Assembly: GCF_004310295.1 (NCBI RefSeq)
Contig: NZ_SISB01000006.1
Location: 1-64,000, forward strand
Direction: 5' to 3'
DNA from: Pseudomonas sp. BGI-2
GTDB lineage: Bacteria; Pseudomonadota; Gammaproteobacteria; Pseudomonadales; Pseudomonadaceae
DNA: 64,000 nt
The notes beneath the pieces were generated by a model that saw nothing but the letters and a program-made list of their open reading frames with translations, searched no databases and was not told the origin of the DNA. This document shows positions 16,221-27,487 of the stretch, piece after piece (within the stretch, counting starts at the first letter, position 1; each line of letters opens with the position of its first letter). The translations under genes and the position numbers were made by a program.

Positions 16221-17738
16221 ATGAAAACGCCCCATGTTTCACACCAACGGCCTGAGGACGAAAACCTCGGGGTCGGCGCGAATATGGCTTACGGCCTGCA
16301 ACATGTTCTGACCATGTACGGTGGCATCGTCGCGGTGCCTTTGATCATCGGCCAGGCGGCCGGGCTCTCGCCGGCGGACATCGGTTTGTTGATTGCTGCT
16401 TCATTGTTTGCGGGGGGCTTGGCGACATTACTGCAAACCCTCGGTTTACCGTTTTTCGGGTGTCAGTTACCGCTGGTACAGGGTGTGTCGTTCTCGGGTG
16501 TTGCGACGATGGTGGCGATTGTCAGCAGCGGCGGGGAGGGCGGCTTTCAGTCGATTCTCGGGGCGGTGATCGCCGCGTCGTTGATCGGGTTACTGATCAC
16601 ACCGGTATTCTCGCGAATCACCAAGTTCTTCCCGCCGCTGGTGACGGGCATTGTGATCACCACCATCGGTCTGACGCTGATGCCAGTGGCCGCACGCTGG
16701 GCCATGGGCGGCAACAGCCATGCCCCGGACTTCGGCAGCATGGCGAACATCGGTCTGGCGGCAGTGACGCTGGTGCTGGTCCTTCTGTTGAGCAAGATCG
16801 GCAGCGCGACCATCTCTCGTTTGTCGATCCTGTTGGCGATGGTCATCGGCACGATCATCGCGGTGTTCCTCGGCATGGCGGATTTCTCGTCGGTCACGCA
16901 AGGCCCGATGTTCGGCTTCCCGACACCGTTCCACTTCGGCATGCCGACGTTCCACTTCGCCGCGATCCTGTCGATGTGCATCGTGGTCATGGTGACCCTG
17001 GTGGAAACCTCGGCGGACATCCTCGCCGTCGGTGAAATCATCGACACCAAGGTTGACTCCAAACGCCTGGGCAACGGCCTGCGTGCTGACATGCTGTCGA
17101 GCATGATCGCGCCGATCTTCGGCTCCTTTACCCAAAGCGCCTTCGCCCAGAACGTCGGGCTGGTGGCGGTGACCGGCATCAAGAGTCGCTTCGTGGTCGC
17201 CACCGGCGGCTTGTTCCTGGTGATCCTCGGTCTGCTGCCGTTCATGGGCCGGGTCATCGCCGCCGTACCAACCTCGGTGCTCGGCGGCGCCGGCATCGTG
17301 CTGTTCGGCACCGTGGCGGCCAGTGGCATTCGCACACTGTCCAAGGTTGATTACCGCAACAATGTCAACCTGATCATCGTCGCCACCTCCATCGGCTTCG
17401 GCATGATCCCGATCGCCGCGCCGAATTTCTACGACCACTTCCCGAGCTGGTTCGCCACGATCTTCCACTCGGGCATCAGTTCCTCGGCGATCATGGCCAT
17501 CGTGCTCAACCTGACCTTCAACCACCTCACCGCCGGTAACTCGGATCAACAATCGGTGTTTGCAGCCGGTACTGAACGGGTTCTGCGTTACCAGGACCTG
17601 GCAGCGTTGCGTGAAGGGGATTACTTCAGCGAAGGCAAACTGCGTGACTGCGACGGGAATGAGATCCCGGTGGAGGAAGCGGCCCATGATTCGAGCGAAC
17701 ATCGAGCGGTTCACGCTAAAAGCAGTGAGCATGTCTGA
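16221..17738 (+). CDS. NCS2 family nucleobase:cation symporter (purine/uracil permease)
   Basis: The 505-residue inner-membrane transporter has 12-14 hydrophobic segments. It opens ENLGVGANMAYGLQHVLTMY as in xanthine/uracil permeases and contains the NCS2 signature region QNVGLVAVTGIKSRF (usually Asn-Xaa-Gly-Xaa4-Thr-Xaa-Val/Gly) and ETSADILAVGEI. A hydrophilic C-terminal tail of about 60 residues follows the last segment. The exact substrate (xanthine, urate, uracil) cannot be fixed from sequence. It stands alone between palindromic operators and a terminator; purine catabolic genes are not in the window. Confidence 0.87.
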   Translation: MKTPHVSHQRPEDENLGVGANMAYGLQHVLTMYGGIVAVPLIIGQAAGLSPADIGLLIAASLFAGGLATLLQTLGLPFFGCQLPLVQGVSFSGVATMVAIVSSGGEGGFQSILGAVIAASLIGLLITPVFSRITKFFPPLVTGIVITTIGLTLMPVAARWAMGGNSHAPDFGSMANIGLAAVTLVLVLLLSKIGSATISRLSILLAMVIGTIIAVFLGMADFSSVTQGPMFGFPTPFHFGMPTFHFAAILSMCIVVMVTLVETSADILAVGEIIDTKVDSKRLGNGLRADMLSSMIAPIFGSFTQSAFAQNVGLVAVTGIKSRFVVATGGLFLVILGLLPFMGRVIAAVPTSVLGGAGIVLFGTVAASGIRTLSKVDYRNNVNLIIVATSIGFGMIPIAAPNFYDHFPSWFATIFHSGISSSAIMAIVLNLTFNHLTAGNSDQQSVFAAGTERVLRYQDLAALREGDYFSEGKLRDCDGNEIPVEEAAHDSSEHRAVHAKSSEHV

Positions 17739-17758
17739 CAGGCGCACGGGTTAAAGAA

Positions 17759-17794
17759 GGCCGATCTGTTGTTTAGACAGATCGGCCTTTTGAT
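17759..17794 (+). terminator. rho-independent terminator of the permease gene
   Basis: GGCCGATCTGT (17759-17769) pairs perfectly with ACAGATCGGCC (17777-17787), then TTTTGATTTT. Confidence 0.9.
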
Positions 17795-17810
17795 TTTCCG
17801 TCGGCCACAA

Positions 17811-17849
17811 AAAAGCCCCTGAACCTTTCGATTCAGGGGCTTTTCGATT
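17811..17849 (-). terminator. terminator downstream of tRNA-Asn, bidirectional
   Basis: AAAAGCCCCTGAA (17811-17823) pairs with TTCAGGGGCTTTT (17832-17844). A/T runs on both sides allow action in either direction; it lies just 3' of the tRNA on the minus strand. Confidence 0.85.
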
Positions 17850-17858
17850 TTTGCTGTC

Positions 17859-17934
<76 letters not shown>

Positions 17935-18161
17935 ATGGCGTGTATGTTACTGATTCAAAAAGAGAAGTCAAGTGTCTGTTAACTACTTGATGGATTCATG
18001 GAGACGGACGGTGGTTTATCGGCCATGGGCGGTTACCAGAATCGCCCCAGAGGTCTACCATGGCCGCCCGGAAGTGGTTACACGCGCTGCCGGCCATTCG
18101 CCGAAAAGGTACGTGCCATGAATCACCCAATCCTCACCCTTCAAAACAATGGGGTGTTCGC

Positions 18162-18392
18162 ATGAGCATCGCTCAAATCAGCCTGCCCAAAGGTGTCGGC
18201 CCGCACGCCGAGAAGCTGTTCGACGCAATCACTCAGGCCAGCACCGCTGACGATTTGAATCGCGCGGGCGGCAAGGCTGAAGGCTTCGTCCTCGGTCTGG
18301 AAAGCGCCAAAGCGATCAAGAGTCAGGTGGCTGAATCGCTCTACGTCGCCTATGACGACGCCGCCACTCAGCGTGCCACCGAACTGGCTTAA
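18162..18392 (+). CDS. hypothetical protein of 76 residues
   Basis: A short cytoplasmic protein starting MSIAQISLPKGVGPHAEKLF and containing ADDLNRAGGKAEGFVLGLES. It has good codon use and alternating helical pattern but no family I recognise. I chose ATG 18162 over the longer frame from 18060, which begins with Arg/His-rich unlikely sequence. The stop overlaps the stop of the convergent membrane protein gene by three bases. Confidence 0.6.
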   Translation: MSIAQISLPKGVGPHAEKLFDAITQASTADDLNRAGGKAEGFVLGLESAKAIKSQVAESLYVAYDDAATQRATELA

Positions 18393-18598
18393 CCGCCGAA
18401 CGTGACCGTGGCGAGCATCAGTTTGGCGTACAGCATCGTGGCGGCCAGTTGCACCAGCCACAAGGCCAGGCCGCCGAGAAATACGCCAGCGGCCACTTGC
18501 AGCACCAGGTTGTTAGCGCGTTTGGCCGGGGTGCGAGGGGCGAAATCATTCAAGTCGTCCAAGTCATCGCGCTCAGCGCGCAGGTCATCGTTTTTCAT
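18389..18598 (-). CDS. small single-span membrane protein
   Basis: The 69-residue protein has an acidic, Asp/Arg-rich N-terminus (MKNDDLRAERDDLDDLNDF) and one long hydrophobic segment (LVLQVAAGVFLGGLALWLVQ and on to about residue 58). No family assigned. ATG 18598 is chosen because the upstream in-frame sequence to 18772 runs through the REP element. It converges tail-to-tail with the gene at 18162, overlapping at the stop codons. Confidence 0.6.
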   Translation of the reverse strand: MKNDDLRAERDDLDDLNDFAPRTPAKRANNLVLQVAAGVFLGGLALWLVQLAATMLYAKLMLATVTFGG

Positions 18599-18636
18599 GT
18601 GGGCTCTCTTCAGAATTCTCAGGTGTACACATAATC

Positions 18637-18724
18637 TGTAGGAGCGAGGCTTGCCCGCGAAGGCGTCCTCTCTGACGCTCAAAGCTTCGCGGGCAAGTCG
18701 GATCGCCGCCCGCTCGCTCCTACA
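18637..18724. repeat. REP-like palindromic pair
   Basis: TGTAGGAGCGAGGCTTGCCC at 18637 faces an inverted copy ending CGCTCGCTCCTACA at 18724. Confidence 0.85.
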
Positions 18725-18786
18725 GGTGCATCGTTGTGTGGAGTTTAGAGGGCGCCGATAGCGCTTTGACACTTATCTGCGACAAA

Positions 18787-18820
18787 TAAAAAACGGGAAG
18801 CCCTGAGGCTTCCCGTTTTT
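18787..18820 (-). terminator. terminator of the aminotransferase gene
   Basis: ACGGGAAGCC and GGCTTCCCGT pair across CTGA, flanked by A and T runs. It lies 16 bases 3' of the minus-strand aminotransferase stop. Confidence 0.9.
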
Positions 18821-18835
18821 CGTACCGCACGGGAC

Positions 18836-20032
18836 TCAGATCACCGCAACGATGGCCTTGGTCACCGCATCGATGTTGCTCTGGTTCAACGCCGCCACGC
18901 AGATGCGGCCGGTGTCCAGGGCGTAGATGCCGAACTCGGTGCGCAAGCGGGTGACTTGCTCAACGGTCAGGCCGGAGTAGGAGAACATGCCGCGCTGACG
19001 ACCGACGAAGCTGAAATCGCGTTGTGGTGCGTTTTTCGCCAGCAGGTCGACCATCTGAGTGCGCATGCCGCGAATCCGCAGGCGCATTTCCGCCAGTTCT
19101 TCTTCCCACTGAGTGCGCAGCTCCGGGCTGTTCAGCACAGCAGCAACGATGCTTGCACCGTGGGTCGGCGGGTTGGAGTAGTTGGTGCGGATCACGCGCT
19201 TGACTTGCGACAGCACGCGCGCGCTTTCTTCTTTCGATTCGCTGACGATCGACAGGGCGCCAACGCGCTCGCCGTACAGCGAGAAGGATTTGGAGAACGA
19301 GCTGGAGACGAAGAAGGTCAGGCCCGACTCAGCGAACAGGCGTACGGCCGCGGCGTCTTCGTCGATGCCATCGCCAAAGCCCTGGTAGGCCATGTCGAGG
19401 AAAGGTACGTGACCTTTGGCCTTCACCACGTCCAGCACGTTTTTCCAGTCCGCAGGGCTGAGGTCCACGCCGGTCGGGTTGTGGCAGCACGCGTGCAGCA
19501 CAACGATCGAGCCGGACGGCAGGGCGTTCAGGTCTTCGAGCAGGCCGGCACGGTTAACGTCGTGGGTCGCGGCATCGTAGTAACGGTAGTTCTGCACCGG
19601 GAAACCCGCGGTTTCGAACAGGGCGCGGTGGTTTTCCCAGCTCGGGTCGCTGATCGCCACGATGGCGTTCGGCAGCAGTTGCTTGAGGAAGTCGGCGCCG
19701 ATTTTCAGTGCGCCGGTGCCGCCAACGGCCTGGGTGGTGATGACGCGGCCAGCGGCGATCAATGGCGAGTCATTGCCGAACAGCAGTTTCTGCACAGCCT
19801 GGTCGTAGGCGGCAATGCCATCGATCGGCAAGTAGCCACGGGACGCGTGTTGAGCGACGCGAATCGTCTCGGCTTCGACAACGGCGCGCAGGAGTGGAAT
19901 TCGCCCCTCCTCGTTGCAGTAAACACCGACCCCCAGGTTGACCTTGGTGGTACGTGGATCGGCGTTGAATGCTTCGTTGAGGCCCAGGATTGGATCGCGT
20001 GGTGCCATTTCGACAGCGGAGAACAGGCTCAT
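18836..20032 (-). CDS. tyrB: aromatic/aspartate amino-acid aminotransferase
   Basis: The 398-residue PLP-dependent class I aminotransferase is of the TyrB/AspC group. The PLP lysine is Lys248 in SSSFSKSFSLYGERVG; other family motifs are VGVYCNEEGRIPLL, HACCHNPTGVDLSPADW and SDPSWENH. It transfers amino groups among aspartate, tyrosine, phenylalanine and 2-oxoglutarate. The neighbour uvrB is the same as for the tyrB-type gene of P. aeruginosa. The product is full length. Aspartate versus aromatic preference is not decided by what I see, so the symbol is tentative. Confidence 0.88.
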   Translation of the reverse strand: MSLFSAVEMAPRDPILGLNEAFNADPRTTKVNLGVGVYCNEEGRIPLLRAVVEAETIRVAQHASRGYLPIDGIAAYDQAVQKLLFGNDSPLIAAGRVITTQAVGGTGALKIGADFLKQLLPNAIVAISDPSWENHRALFETAGFPVQNYRYYDAATHDVNRAGLLEDLNALPSGSIVVLHACCHNPTGVDLSPADWKNVLDVVKAKGHVPFLDMAYQGFGDGIDEDAAAVRLFAESGLTFFVSSSFSKSFSLYGERVGALSIVSESKEESARVLSQVKRVIRTNYSNPPTHGASIVAAVLNSPELRTQWEEELAEMRLRIRGMRTQMVDLLAKNAPQRDFSFVGRQRGMFSYSGLTVEQVTRLRTEFGIYALDTGRICVAALNQSNIDAVTKAIVAVI

Positions 20033-20383
20033 TTTTGCGGCGGCTCTGAATGGAGTGTGGAGGGACGTGTCGCGCTCCAGCCGAATGCACTAGAGCGGTG
20101 CACAAACGGGGAGCTAGTATAGAGGCCATCTGCGATTGATGGCGACAGACGATTCGGCTTTTAGGTTAAGTTTTTTCGATTATTTTTCGACCGTTAGTCG
20201 AATGTCGGCATCAAAGACTTCAAGGGATGTAGGACGTTTGCCTTGAAAGCGCGGGCAATCGGCACCACATTGAGCACAATCCAGTTTTTTCCTCGGGCGA
20301 CGTGAGTCGTTTGCGGCCTTTCTCGTTGCTGCCGGTTTGACCGCGCTGGCGCGATACCCTGCTTCGAGAATCGAGAGGTATGC
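20033..20383. other. 351-base divergent intergenic region (aminotransferase / uvrB)
   Basis: No gene seen. It should hold both promoters. I looked for a LexA box (CTG-TN8A-CAG pattern) for uvrB and found no convincing one. An AT-rich stretch near 20160-20195 may belong to the minus-strand promoter. Confidence 0.4.
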
Positions 20384-22399
<2,016 letters not shown>

Positions 22400-22424
22400 G
22401 ATTTGCATGGGCTATATGGGCCTC

Positions 22425-22500
22425 TTCGCGAGCAAGCCCCACATTAGATCAAGGTGTCCGGGCGGACACGGTCAAATGTGGGAGCGGGCTTGCCTGCGAA
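22425..22500. repeat. REP-like palindrome
   Basis: TTCGCGAGCAAGCCCCACAT at 22425 faces AATGTGGGAGCGGGCTTGCC ending near 22500; the first arm lacks part of the usual core. It lies between uvrB and the efflux remnant. Confidence 0.7.
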
Positions 22501-22529
22501 GGCGTCCGACAAAACACCACAATTTTCAG

Positions 22530-22776
22530 CTAGTGCGCTTCCCCAGTCTTCAACCCCGCCGGCAACGTCTTGGTCAACAACACCTGTCCTGCACCAGCAC
22601 CTGATCGATGCGCGCGCCAATTGGCTCGAGACACGGGTGATCTCGCCTTGGACATAGGCGTTGTCGGTGCTTTCATAAAACCGTCCCTTGAAGAACCTTT
22701 GGGCAAAAAAGCCCCCGGCAATCAGCAGGACGATCAACAGGAAAATAAACAGGCGACGCTTGAGTTGGGCAGGCAT
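22530..22776 (-). pseudogene. remnant of an HlyD/EmrA-type efflux adaptor gene
   Basis: From ATG 22776 the frame encodes a membrane anchor (FIFLLIVLLIAGGFFAQRFF) and the conserved adaptor start FYESTDNAYVQGEITRVSSQ. A shift of frame then gives ARIDQVLVQDR, which in intact adaptors continues the biotinyl-lipoyl domain. It is cut after about 11 residues and joined to a short tail QVLLTKTLPAGLKTGEAH ending at 22530. Intact proteins are about 350 residues, so over 80 percent is missing. In P. aeruginosa I recall an MFS pump, secretion protein and regulator between uvrB and gltX; this is the scar of that operon. Confidence 0.75.
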
Positions 22777-22996
22777 GGGGCAGACTGTAGGCGAGAAATT
22801 GTAAGGAAAGTTATCAGCAGGTGAATCTGACATACAGTCGGTAGTGGGTAAATGTCATCGGCTGATAGTCCATCATTCATCGCGGTTCAGGCCCGTTGTA
22901 GACGCAACCTTGGCTTAAATGCCCTGCTGACTGGAGCCGGGCGGCTGTCGCCTGTTACCATTCGCCCTTTGTTTTATCTTCATTTCGAGACTTGCC

Positions 22997-24478
22997 ATGA
23001 CCACCGTCCGCACGCGCATCGCGCCATCGCCTACCGGGGACCCCCACGTAGGTACCGCTTACATCGCTTTGTTCAACTACTGCTTTGCCAAGCAGCATGG
23101 CGGTGAGTTCATCCTGCGCATCGAAGATACCGACCAATTGCGCTCGACCCGCGAGTCCGAACAGCAGATTTTCGATGCCCTGCGCTGGTTGGGTATCGAC
23201 TGGAGCGAAGGCCCGGACGTTGGTGGCCCGCACGGCCCGTACCGTCAAAGCGAGCGCGGCGACATCTATCAGAAATACTGCCGGCAGCTGGTCGAAATGG
23301 GCCACGCCTTCCCGTGCTTCTGCACCGCCGAAGAACTGGACCAGATGCGCGCCGAGCAAATGGCCCGTGGCGAAACCCCGCGTTACGACGGCCGTGCGCT
23401 GTTGCTGTCCAAGGAAGAAGTCGCTTCCCGACTGGCCGCCGGCGAGCCACACGTGATCCGCATGAAAGTGCCGAGCGAAGGCGTTTGCGTGGTGCCGGAC
23501 ATGCTGCGTGGCGATGTCGAGATCCCGTGGGATCGCATGGACATGCAAGTGTTGATGAAGACCGACGGCCTGCCGACGTACTTCCTGGCCAACGTGGTCG
23601 ACGACCACCTGATGGGCATCACCCACGTGCTGCGCGGTGAAGAGTGGCTGCCATCGGCGCCGAAACTGATCCTGCTTTATGAGTACTTCGGCTGGGAACA
23701 ACCGGAGTTGTGCTACATGCCGCTGTTGCGTAACCCGGACAAGAGCAAGCTGTCCAAGCGCAAGAACCCGACCTCGGTGACGTTCTACGAGCGCATGGGC
23801 TTCATGCCGGAAGCGATGCTCAACTACCTCGGCCGCATGGGCTGGTCGATGCCGGACGAGCGCGAGAAGTTCTCGCTGCAGGAAATGGTCGACCACTTCG
23901 ACCTGAGCCGCGTCTCCCTCGGCGGGCCGATTTTCGACATCGAGAAACTGTCGTGGCTCAACGGCCAATGGCTGCGTGATCTGCCGGTGGAAGAGTTCGC
24001 TTCGCGCCTGCAAACCTGGGCACTCAACCCTGAATACATGATGAAGATCGCGCCGCACGTGCAGGGCCGCGTCGAAACTTTTAGCCAGGTTGCACCGCTG
24101 GCCGGTTTCTTCTTCGCCGGTGGCGTGAACCCGGATGCCAAGCTGTTCGAATCGAAGAAGCTTTCGGGCGATCAGGTGCGTCAGCTGATGCAACTGATTC
24201 TGTGGAAGCTGGAAAGCCTGCGTCAGTGGGAGAAAGACAGCATCACTGCGACGATTCAGGCGGTGGTCGAATCCCTCGAGCTGAAGCTGCGTGATGCCAT
24301 GCCGCTGATGTTCGCCGCGATCACGGGCCAGGCCAGCTCGGTATCGGTGCTTGATGCGATGGAAATCCTCGGCCCGGACTTGACCCGTTTCCGTCTGCGC
24401 CAGGCCATCGATCTGTTGGGCGGCGTGTCGAAGAAGGAAAACAAGGAGTGGGAAAAACTTCTGGGCAACATCGCCTGA
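22997..24478 (+). CDS. gltX: glutamate--tRNA ligase
   Basis: The 493-residue class I aminoacyl-tRNA synthetase charges tRNA-Glu. It has the HIGH-like [13 protein letters not shown] near the N-terminus, the KMSKS-like [13 protein letters not shown], and the C-terminal anticodon-binding region. It is discriminating type, full length. Two tRNA-Glu genes lie about 400 and 680 bases downstream, as is usual in Pseudomonas. Confidence 0.97.
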   Translation: MTTVRTRIAPSPTGDPHVGTAYIALFNYCFAKQHGGEFILRIEDTDQLRSTRESEQQIFDALRWLGIDWSEGPDVGGPHGPYRQSERGDIYQKYCRQLVEMGHAFPCFCTAEELDQMRAEQMARGETPRYDGRALLLSKEEVASRLAAGEPHVIRMKVPSEGVCVVPDMLRGDVEIPWDRMDMQVLMKTDGLPTYFLANVVDDHLMGITHVLRGEEWLPSAPKLILLYEYFGWEQPELCYMPLLRNPDKSKLSKRKNPTSVTFYERMGFMPEAMLNYLGRMGWSMPDEREKFSLQEMVDHFDLSRVSLGGPIFDIEKLSWLNGQWLRDLPVEEFASRLQTWALNPEYMMKIAPHVQGRVETFSQVAPLAGFFFAGGVNPDAKLFESKKLSGDQVRQLMQLILWKLESLRQWEKDSITATIQAVVESLELKLRDAMPLMFAAITGQASSVSVLDAMEILGPDLTRFRLRQAIDLLGGVSKKENKEWEKLLGNIA

Positions 24479-24490
24479 TCACCACGGTTC

Positions 24491-24580
24491 TGTAGGAGCG
24501 TTGCTTGCTCGCGAAGAACGATGATGCGGTGTGTCAGACACACCGAGGTGTCTCATTCGCCGGCAAGCCTGGCTCCTACA
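24491..24580. repeat. diverged REP-like palindrome
   Basis: TGTAGGAGCGTTGCTTGCTC at 24491 faces CGGCAAGCCTGGCTCCTACA ending at 24580; arms are imperfect. Confidence 0.7.
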
Positions 24581-24717
24581 GATGTAGGTATACCCCGGAT
24601 TTATGGGGGGAGGGCGGTAAGTGATTGTTATGGCGACAAAAAATTTTGGAAATTGTTAAAAATAAGTTTGACAGCTTTCCGAAGCGCCATTAAGATTCGC
24701 CCCGTCCTCAGCGATGA

Positions 24718-24793
<76 letters not shown>

Positions 24794-24872
24794 ATTTACA
24801 CTTCAAGGCCTGGCCACACAGGCCTTGAAGCGATCAGCACTCAGCGTTGATCTGTTGTATAGAAGGGTTTGC

Positions 24873-24948
24873 GTCCCCTTCGTCTAGTGGCCTAGGACAC
24901 CGCCCTTTCACGGCGGTAACAGGGGTTCGAGTCCCCTAGGGGACGCCA
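24873..24948 (+). tRNA. tRNA-Glu (anticodon TTC), copy 1
   Basis: Begins GTCCCCTTCGTCTAGTGGCC, anticodon loop CTTTCAC, ends with encoded CCA. Probably co-transcribed with tRNA-Ala copy 1, 79 bases upstream. Confidence 0.97.
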
Positions 24949-25001
24949 GTTTTACAGAAGCGATGTTGCAAAATGTCGCTCCGCCGCGAGGCGAAAAATC
25001 C

Positions 25002-25077
<76 letters not shown>

Positions 25078-25157
25078 ATTTTACAGTTCAAGGTCTGGCC
25101 ACACCGGCCTTGAATCGATCAGCTCTCAGCACTGATCAGTTGTATAGAAGGTTTTGC

Positions 25158-25233
25158 GTCCCCTTCGTCTAGTGGCCTAGGACACCGCCCTTTCACGGCG
25201 GTAACAGGGGTTCGAGTCCCCTAGGGGACGCCA
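25158..25233 (+). tRNA. tRNA-Glu (anticodon TTC), copy 2
   Basis: Identical to copy 1 as read. It is the last gene of the duplicated Ala-Glu array, followed by a terminator. Confidence 0.97.
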
Positions 25234-25258
25234 CGATTACCCGCTCTGCGGGATTTTA

Positions 25259-25292
25259 TAAGGGTCATTCAATTATTGAATGGCCCTTTTGT
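25259..25292 (+). terminator. terminator of the tRNA-Ala/Glu array
   Basis: AAGGGTCATTCAAT pairs with ATTGAATGGCCCTT (one G-T wobble region), followed by TTGTTTG. Confidence 0.85.
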
Positions 25293-25371
25293 TTGTCTGG
25301 CGTTTGGCCAATTCCCCCATTTCTTTCAAACTGTTCTTCAGACCAGCGGTCACATCCACGACTTGCGGAAA

Positions 25372-25388
25372 ATTATTATGAGAATAAT
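25372..25388. promoter_or_regulatory. inverted repeat upstream of the TetR gene
   Basis: ATTATT (25372-25377) and AATAAT (25383-25388) form a perfect inverted repeat 28 bases before the regulator start, followed by another AT-rich AATATT. This is likely the regulator's own operator. Confidence 0.5.
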
Positions 25389-25416
25389 ATTCTAGTCGTA
25401 ATATTCGGAGGCAACG

Positions 25417-25956
25417 ATGAACGATAAAAAAGCTCAAACCCGCGAACGCATTCTCAAGGCCGCCAGCGCAGCGCTGATTCAGCGTGGCCCTGCCGAACCG
25501 AGCGTGGGCGAAGTGATGGGCGCAGCCGGCCTGACGGTTGGCGGCTTCTATGCACACTTCGAAAGCAAGGACGCCATGATGCTGGAAGCGTTCAAGCAAC
25601 TGCTCGGTCACCGCCGTGGCTTGATCGCCGACATGGACGCCGAACTGACCGGCGAAGAACGTCGCGCGTTGGTGGCTGCGTTTTATCTGTCGCGCAAACA
25701 CCGTGATTCTTCTGAGTCGGCGTGCCCGATCCCGGCATCTGTCGGTGAGCTGGGTCGCCTGCCGGACGCGTTTCGCGTGGCGTTGAATGAGCATGTGGAA
25801 ATGATGGTCGCGCAGTTGGCGGCCAGCCCGGAAGACACCGACAAAGCCTTGGCCGACATGGCGTTGATGGTCGGTGGTCTGGCTCTGGCACGGGCGCTGG
25901 GGCCAGGAGAGTTGTCCGATCGATTGCTGCGCGCCGCCAAGTCGGCGGTGCTATGA
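25417..25956 (+). CDS. TetR/AcrR family transcriptional regulator
   Basis: The 179-residue regulator has the N-terminal TetR helix-turn-helix: TRERILKAASAALIQRG, then VGEVMGAAGLTVGGFYAHFESKDAMM. The rest is a helical ligand domain containing SACPIPASVGELGRLP. A clear GGAGG precedes ATG 25417. It is followed after 31 bases by an alpha/beta hydrolase gene in the same direction, which it may control. The order gltX, tRNAs, tetR, hydrolase matches P. aeruginosa. The inducer is unknown. Confidence 0.9.
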   Translation: MNDKKAQTRERILKAASAALIQRGPAEPSVGEVMGAAGLTVGGFYAHFESKDAMMLEAFKQLLGHRRGLIADMDAELTGEERRALVAAFYLSRKHRDSSESACPIPASVGELGRLPDAFRVALNEHVEMMVAQLAASPEDTDKALADMALMVGGLALARALGPGELSDRLLRAAKSAVL

Positions 25957-25987
25957 CCTGAAGGCATTGGCCTGAGGAGTGAGAGCG

Positions 25988-26821
25988 ATGAACACGTTGA
26001 AGTGGGTTCGTGGCGTTAATGGCACCTTGGGCTGGTTCGCACCGAAACTGGTCGCGAGTATAATGCGACTGGCGTTCATGACGCCGCGGGACTTGCCGCC
26101 GCGTGATTGGGAGTTGCCGCTGCTGGCAAAATCCGAACGAATCACCTTGCGCTTCGGCCTCTCGGCGTTGCGCTGGGGGCAAGGTCCTGCCGTGTTGCTG
26201 ATGCACGGTTGGGAAGGCCGGCCGACGCAGTTTGCGAGTCTCATCACGGCGCTGGTCGATGCCGGCTATTCGGTCGTAGCGCTGGACGGTCCGGCTCATG
26301 GCCGTTCGCCGGGTAACGAAGCGAATGTCGTGCTGTTTGCCAGGGCCATGCTCGAAGCGGCTGCCGAGTTGCCGCCGCTCCAAGCGGTCATCGGTCACTC
26401 CATGGGCGGCGCCAGTGCGATGCTCGCCGTGCAGCTGGGCTTGCGCACCGAAACCCTGGTCACCATCGCTGCACCAGCGCGGATTCTTGGCGTGTTGCGC
26501 GGCTTTGCCCGTTATGTGCGGCTGCCGCCCAAAGCGCGTTCGGCATTCATTCGTCAGGTCGAGAAAGACGTCGGCATGCGCGCTGCCACGCTCGATGTTG
26601 CGCACTACCAGCTCGACATGCCCGGCCTGATCGTCCATGCCGAAGATGACAACTTCGTCCCGGTCAAGGAATCCCAGTTGATCAACGAGGCTTGGTTCGA
26701 CAGCCGGCTGTTACGCCTGGAAGAGGGCGGTCATCAGCGCGTGCTGGCGGATCCTCGGGTAATTGATGGCGTGCTGTCACTGCTGGCCGGTCGCAGTCTG
26801 CAATCGCGCCAATCGGCATAA
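25988..26821 (+). CDS. alpha/beta hydrolase
   Basis: The 277-residue alpha/beta hydrolase has an oxyanion segment LLMHGWEGRPTQFASL, nucleophile elbow IGHSMGGASAM, acid in HAEDDNFVPVKES and His in EEGGHQRVLADP. No signal peptide. GAGG lies at good distance before ATG 25988; the frame could start at 25979 but with poorer signals. It probably forms an operon with the TetR gene 31 bases upstream. Substrate unknown. Confidence 0.87.
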   Translation: MNTLKWVRGVNGTLGWFAPKLVASIMRLAFMTPRDLPPRDWELPLLAKSERITLRFGLSALRWGQGPAVLLMHGWEGRPTQFASLITALVDAGYSVVALDGPAHGRSPGNEANVVLFARAMLEAAAELPPLQAVIGHSMGGASAMLAVQLGLRTETLVTIAAPARILGVLRGFARYVRLPPKARSAFIRQVEKDVGMRAATLDVAHYQLDMPGLIVHAEDDNFVPVKESQLINEAWFDSRLLRLEEGGHQRVLADPRVIDGVLSLLAGRSLQSRQSA

Positions 26822-26869
26822 GCATCCGTTACACTGCCCCGGTCGACATCATCTGACCGGGAGTGGGGC

Positions 26870-27319
26870 ATGGGCTGGGATCGGGCAACGCCATTTATCA
26901 TTGATCTGGAAGTCGGCGCCGAGGACATCGACGGGCTGGGGCACGCGAACAACGCGGTGTACGTGACCTGGCTCGAACGTTGCGCCTGGCGCCACTCGCA
27001 GCGGCTGGGCCTGGACCTGGTCGAATACCGTCGGCTGGATCGGGCAATGGCGGTAGTGCGGCATGAGATCGATTATCTGGCCGCCGCCTATGAAGGCGAC
27101 GGGCTGCAATTGGCAACCTGGATTGTCGACTGGGATCAGCGTCTGAAAATGACCCGACACTTCCAGTTGAAGCGCCCCAGCGACAACACCACGTTGCTGC
27201 GTGCGCAAACCACCTTCGTCTGCATCGAGCTGTCGACGGGCAAGCCCAAGCGCATGCCGGCCGAGTTCATCGAAGGCTACGGCCCGGCGTTGCAGGTGTT
27301 CGATACGACCAAAATCTAA
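26870..27319 (+). CDS. acyl-CoA thioesterase, 4-hydroxybenzoyl-CoA thioesterase family
   Basis: The 149-residue single hot-dog-fold protein is expected to act as a tetramer cleaving acyl-CoA thioesters. The active-site region is visible: DIDGLGHANNAVYVTWLERC (Asp near the usual catalytic position in the H-X-N-N pattern), and the central RHEIDYLAAAYEGD. Forty-eight bases separate it from the hydrolase gene. Substrate is not determined by the sequence. Confidence 0.85.
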   Translation: MGWDRATPFIIDLEVGAEDIDGLGHANNAVYVTWLERCAWRHSQRLGLDLVEYRRLDRAMAVVRHEIDYLAAAYEGDGLQLATWIVDWDQRLKMTRHFQLKRPSDNTTLLRAQTTFVCIELSTGKPKRMPAEFIEGYGPALQVFDTTKI

Positions 27320-27320
27320 A

Positions 27321-27409
27321 TGTGGGAGCGAGCCTGCTCGCGATAGCGGTGTGTCAGCCAACAGTGATGCGGCTGATGCACCGCTATCGCGAGCAGGCTC
27401 GCTCCCTCA
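27321..27409. repeat. REP-like palindromic pair
   Basis: TGTGGGAGCGAGCCTGCTCG at 27321 faces CGAGCAGGCTCGCTCCCTCA ending at 27409. Confidence 0.85.
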
Positions 27410-27487
27410 GGGGGAATCTGCGATGTTCTGCAGATTTCCCGCGCAATCCAGTAAACTGCCGCACGTTTTTCGTTGAGTGTGTTTTTC

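Noticed and set aside
20033..20383. LexA (SOS) box upstream of uvrB
   Set aside because: No inverted CTG-N10-CAG sequence of good quality was found.
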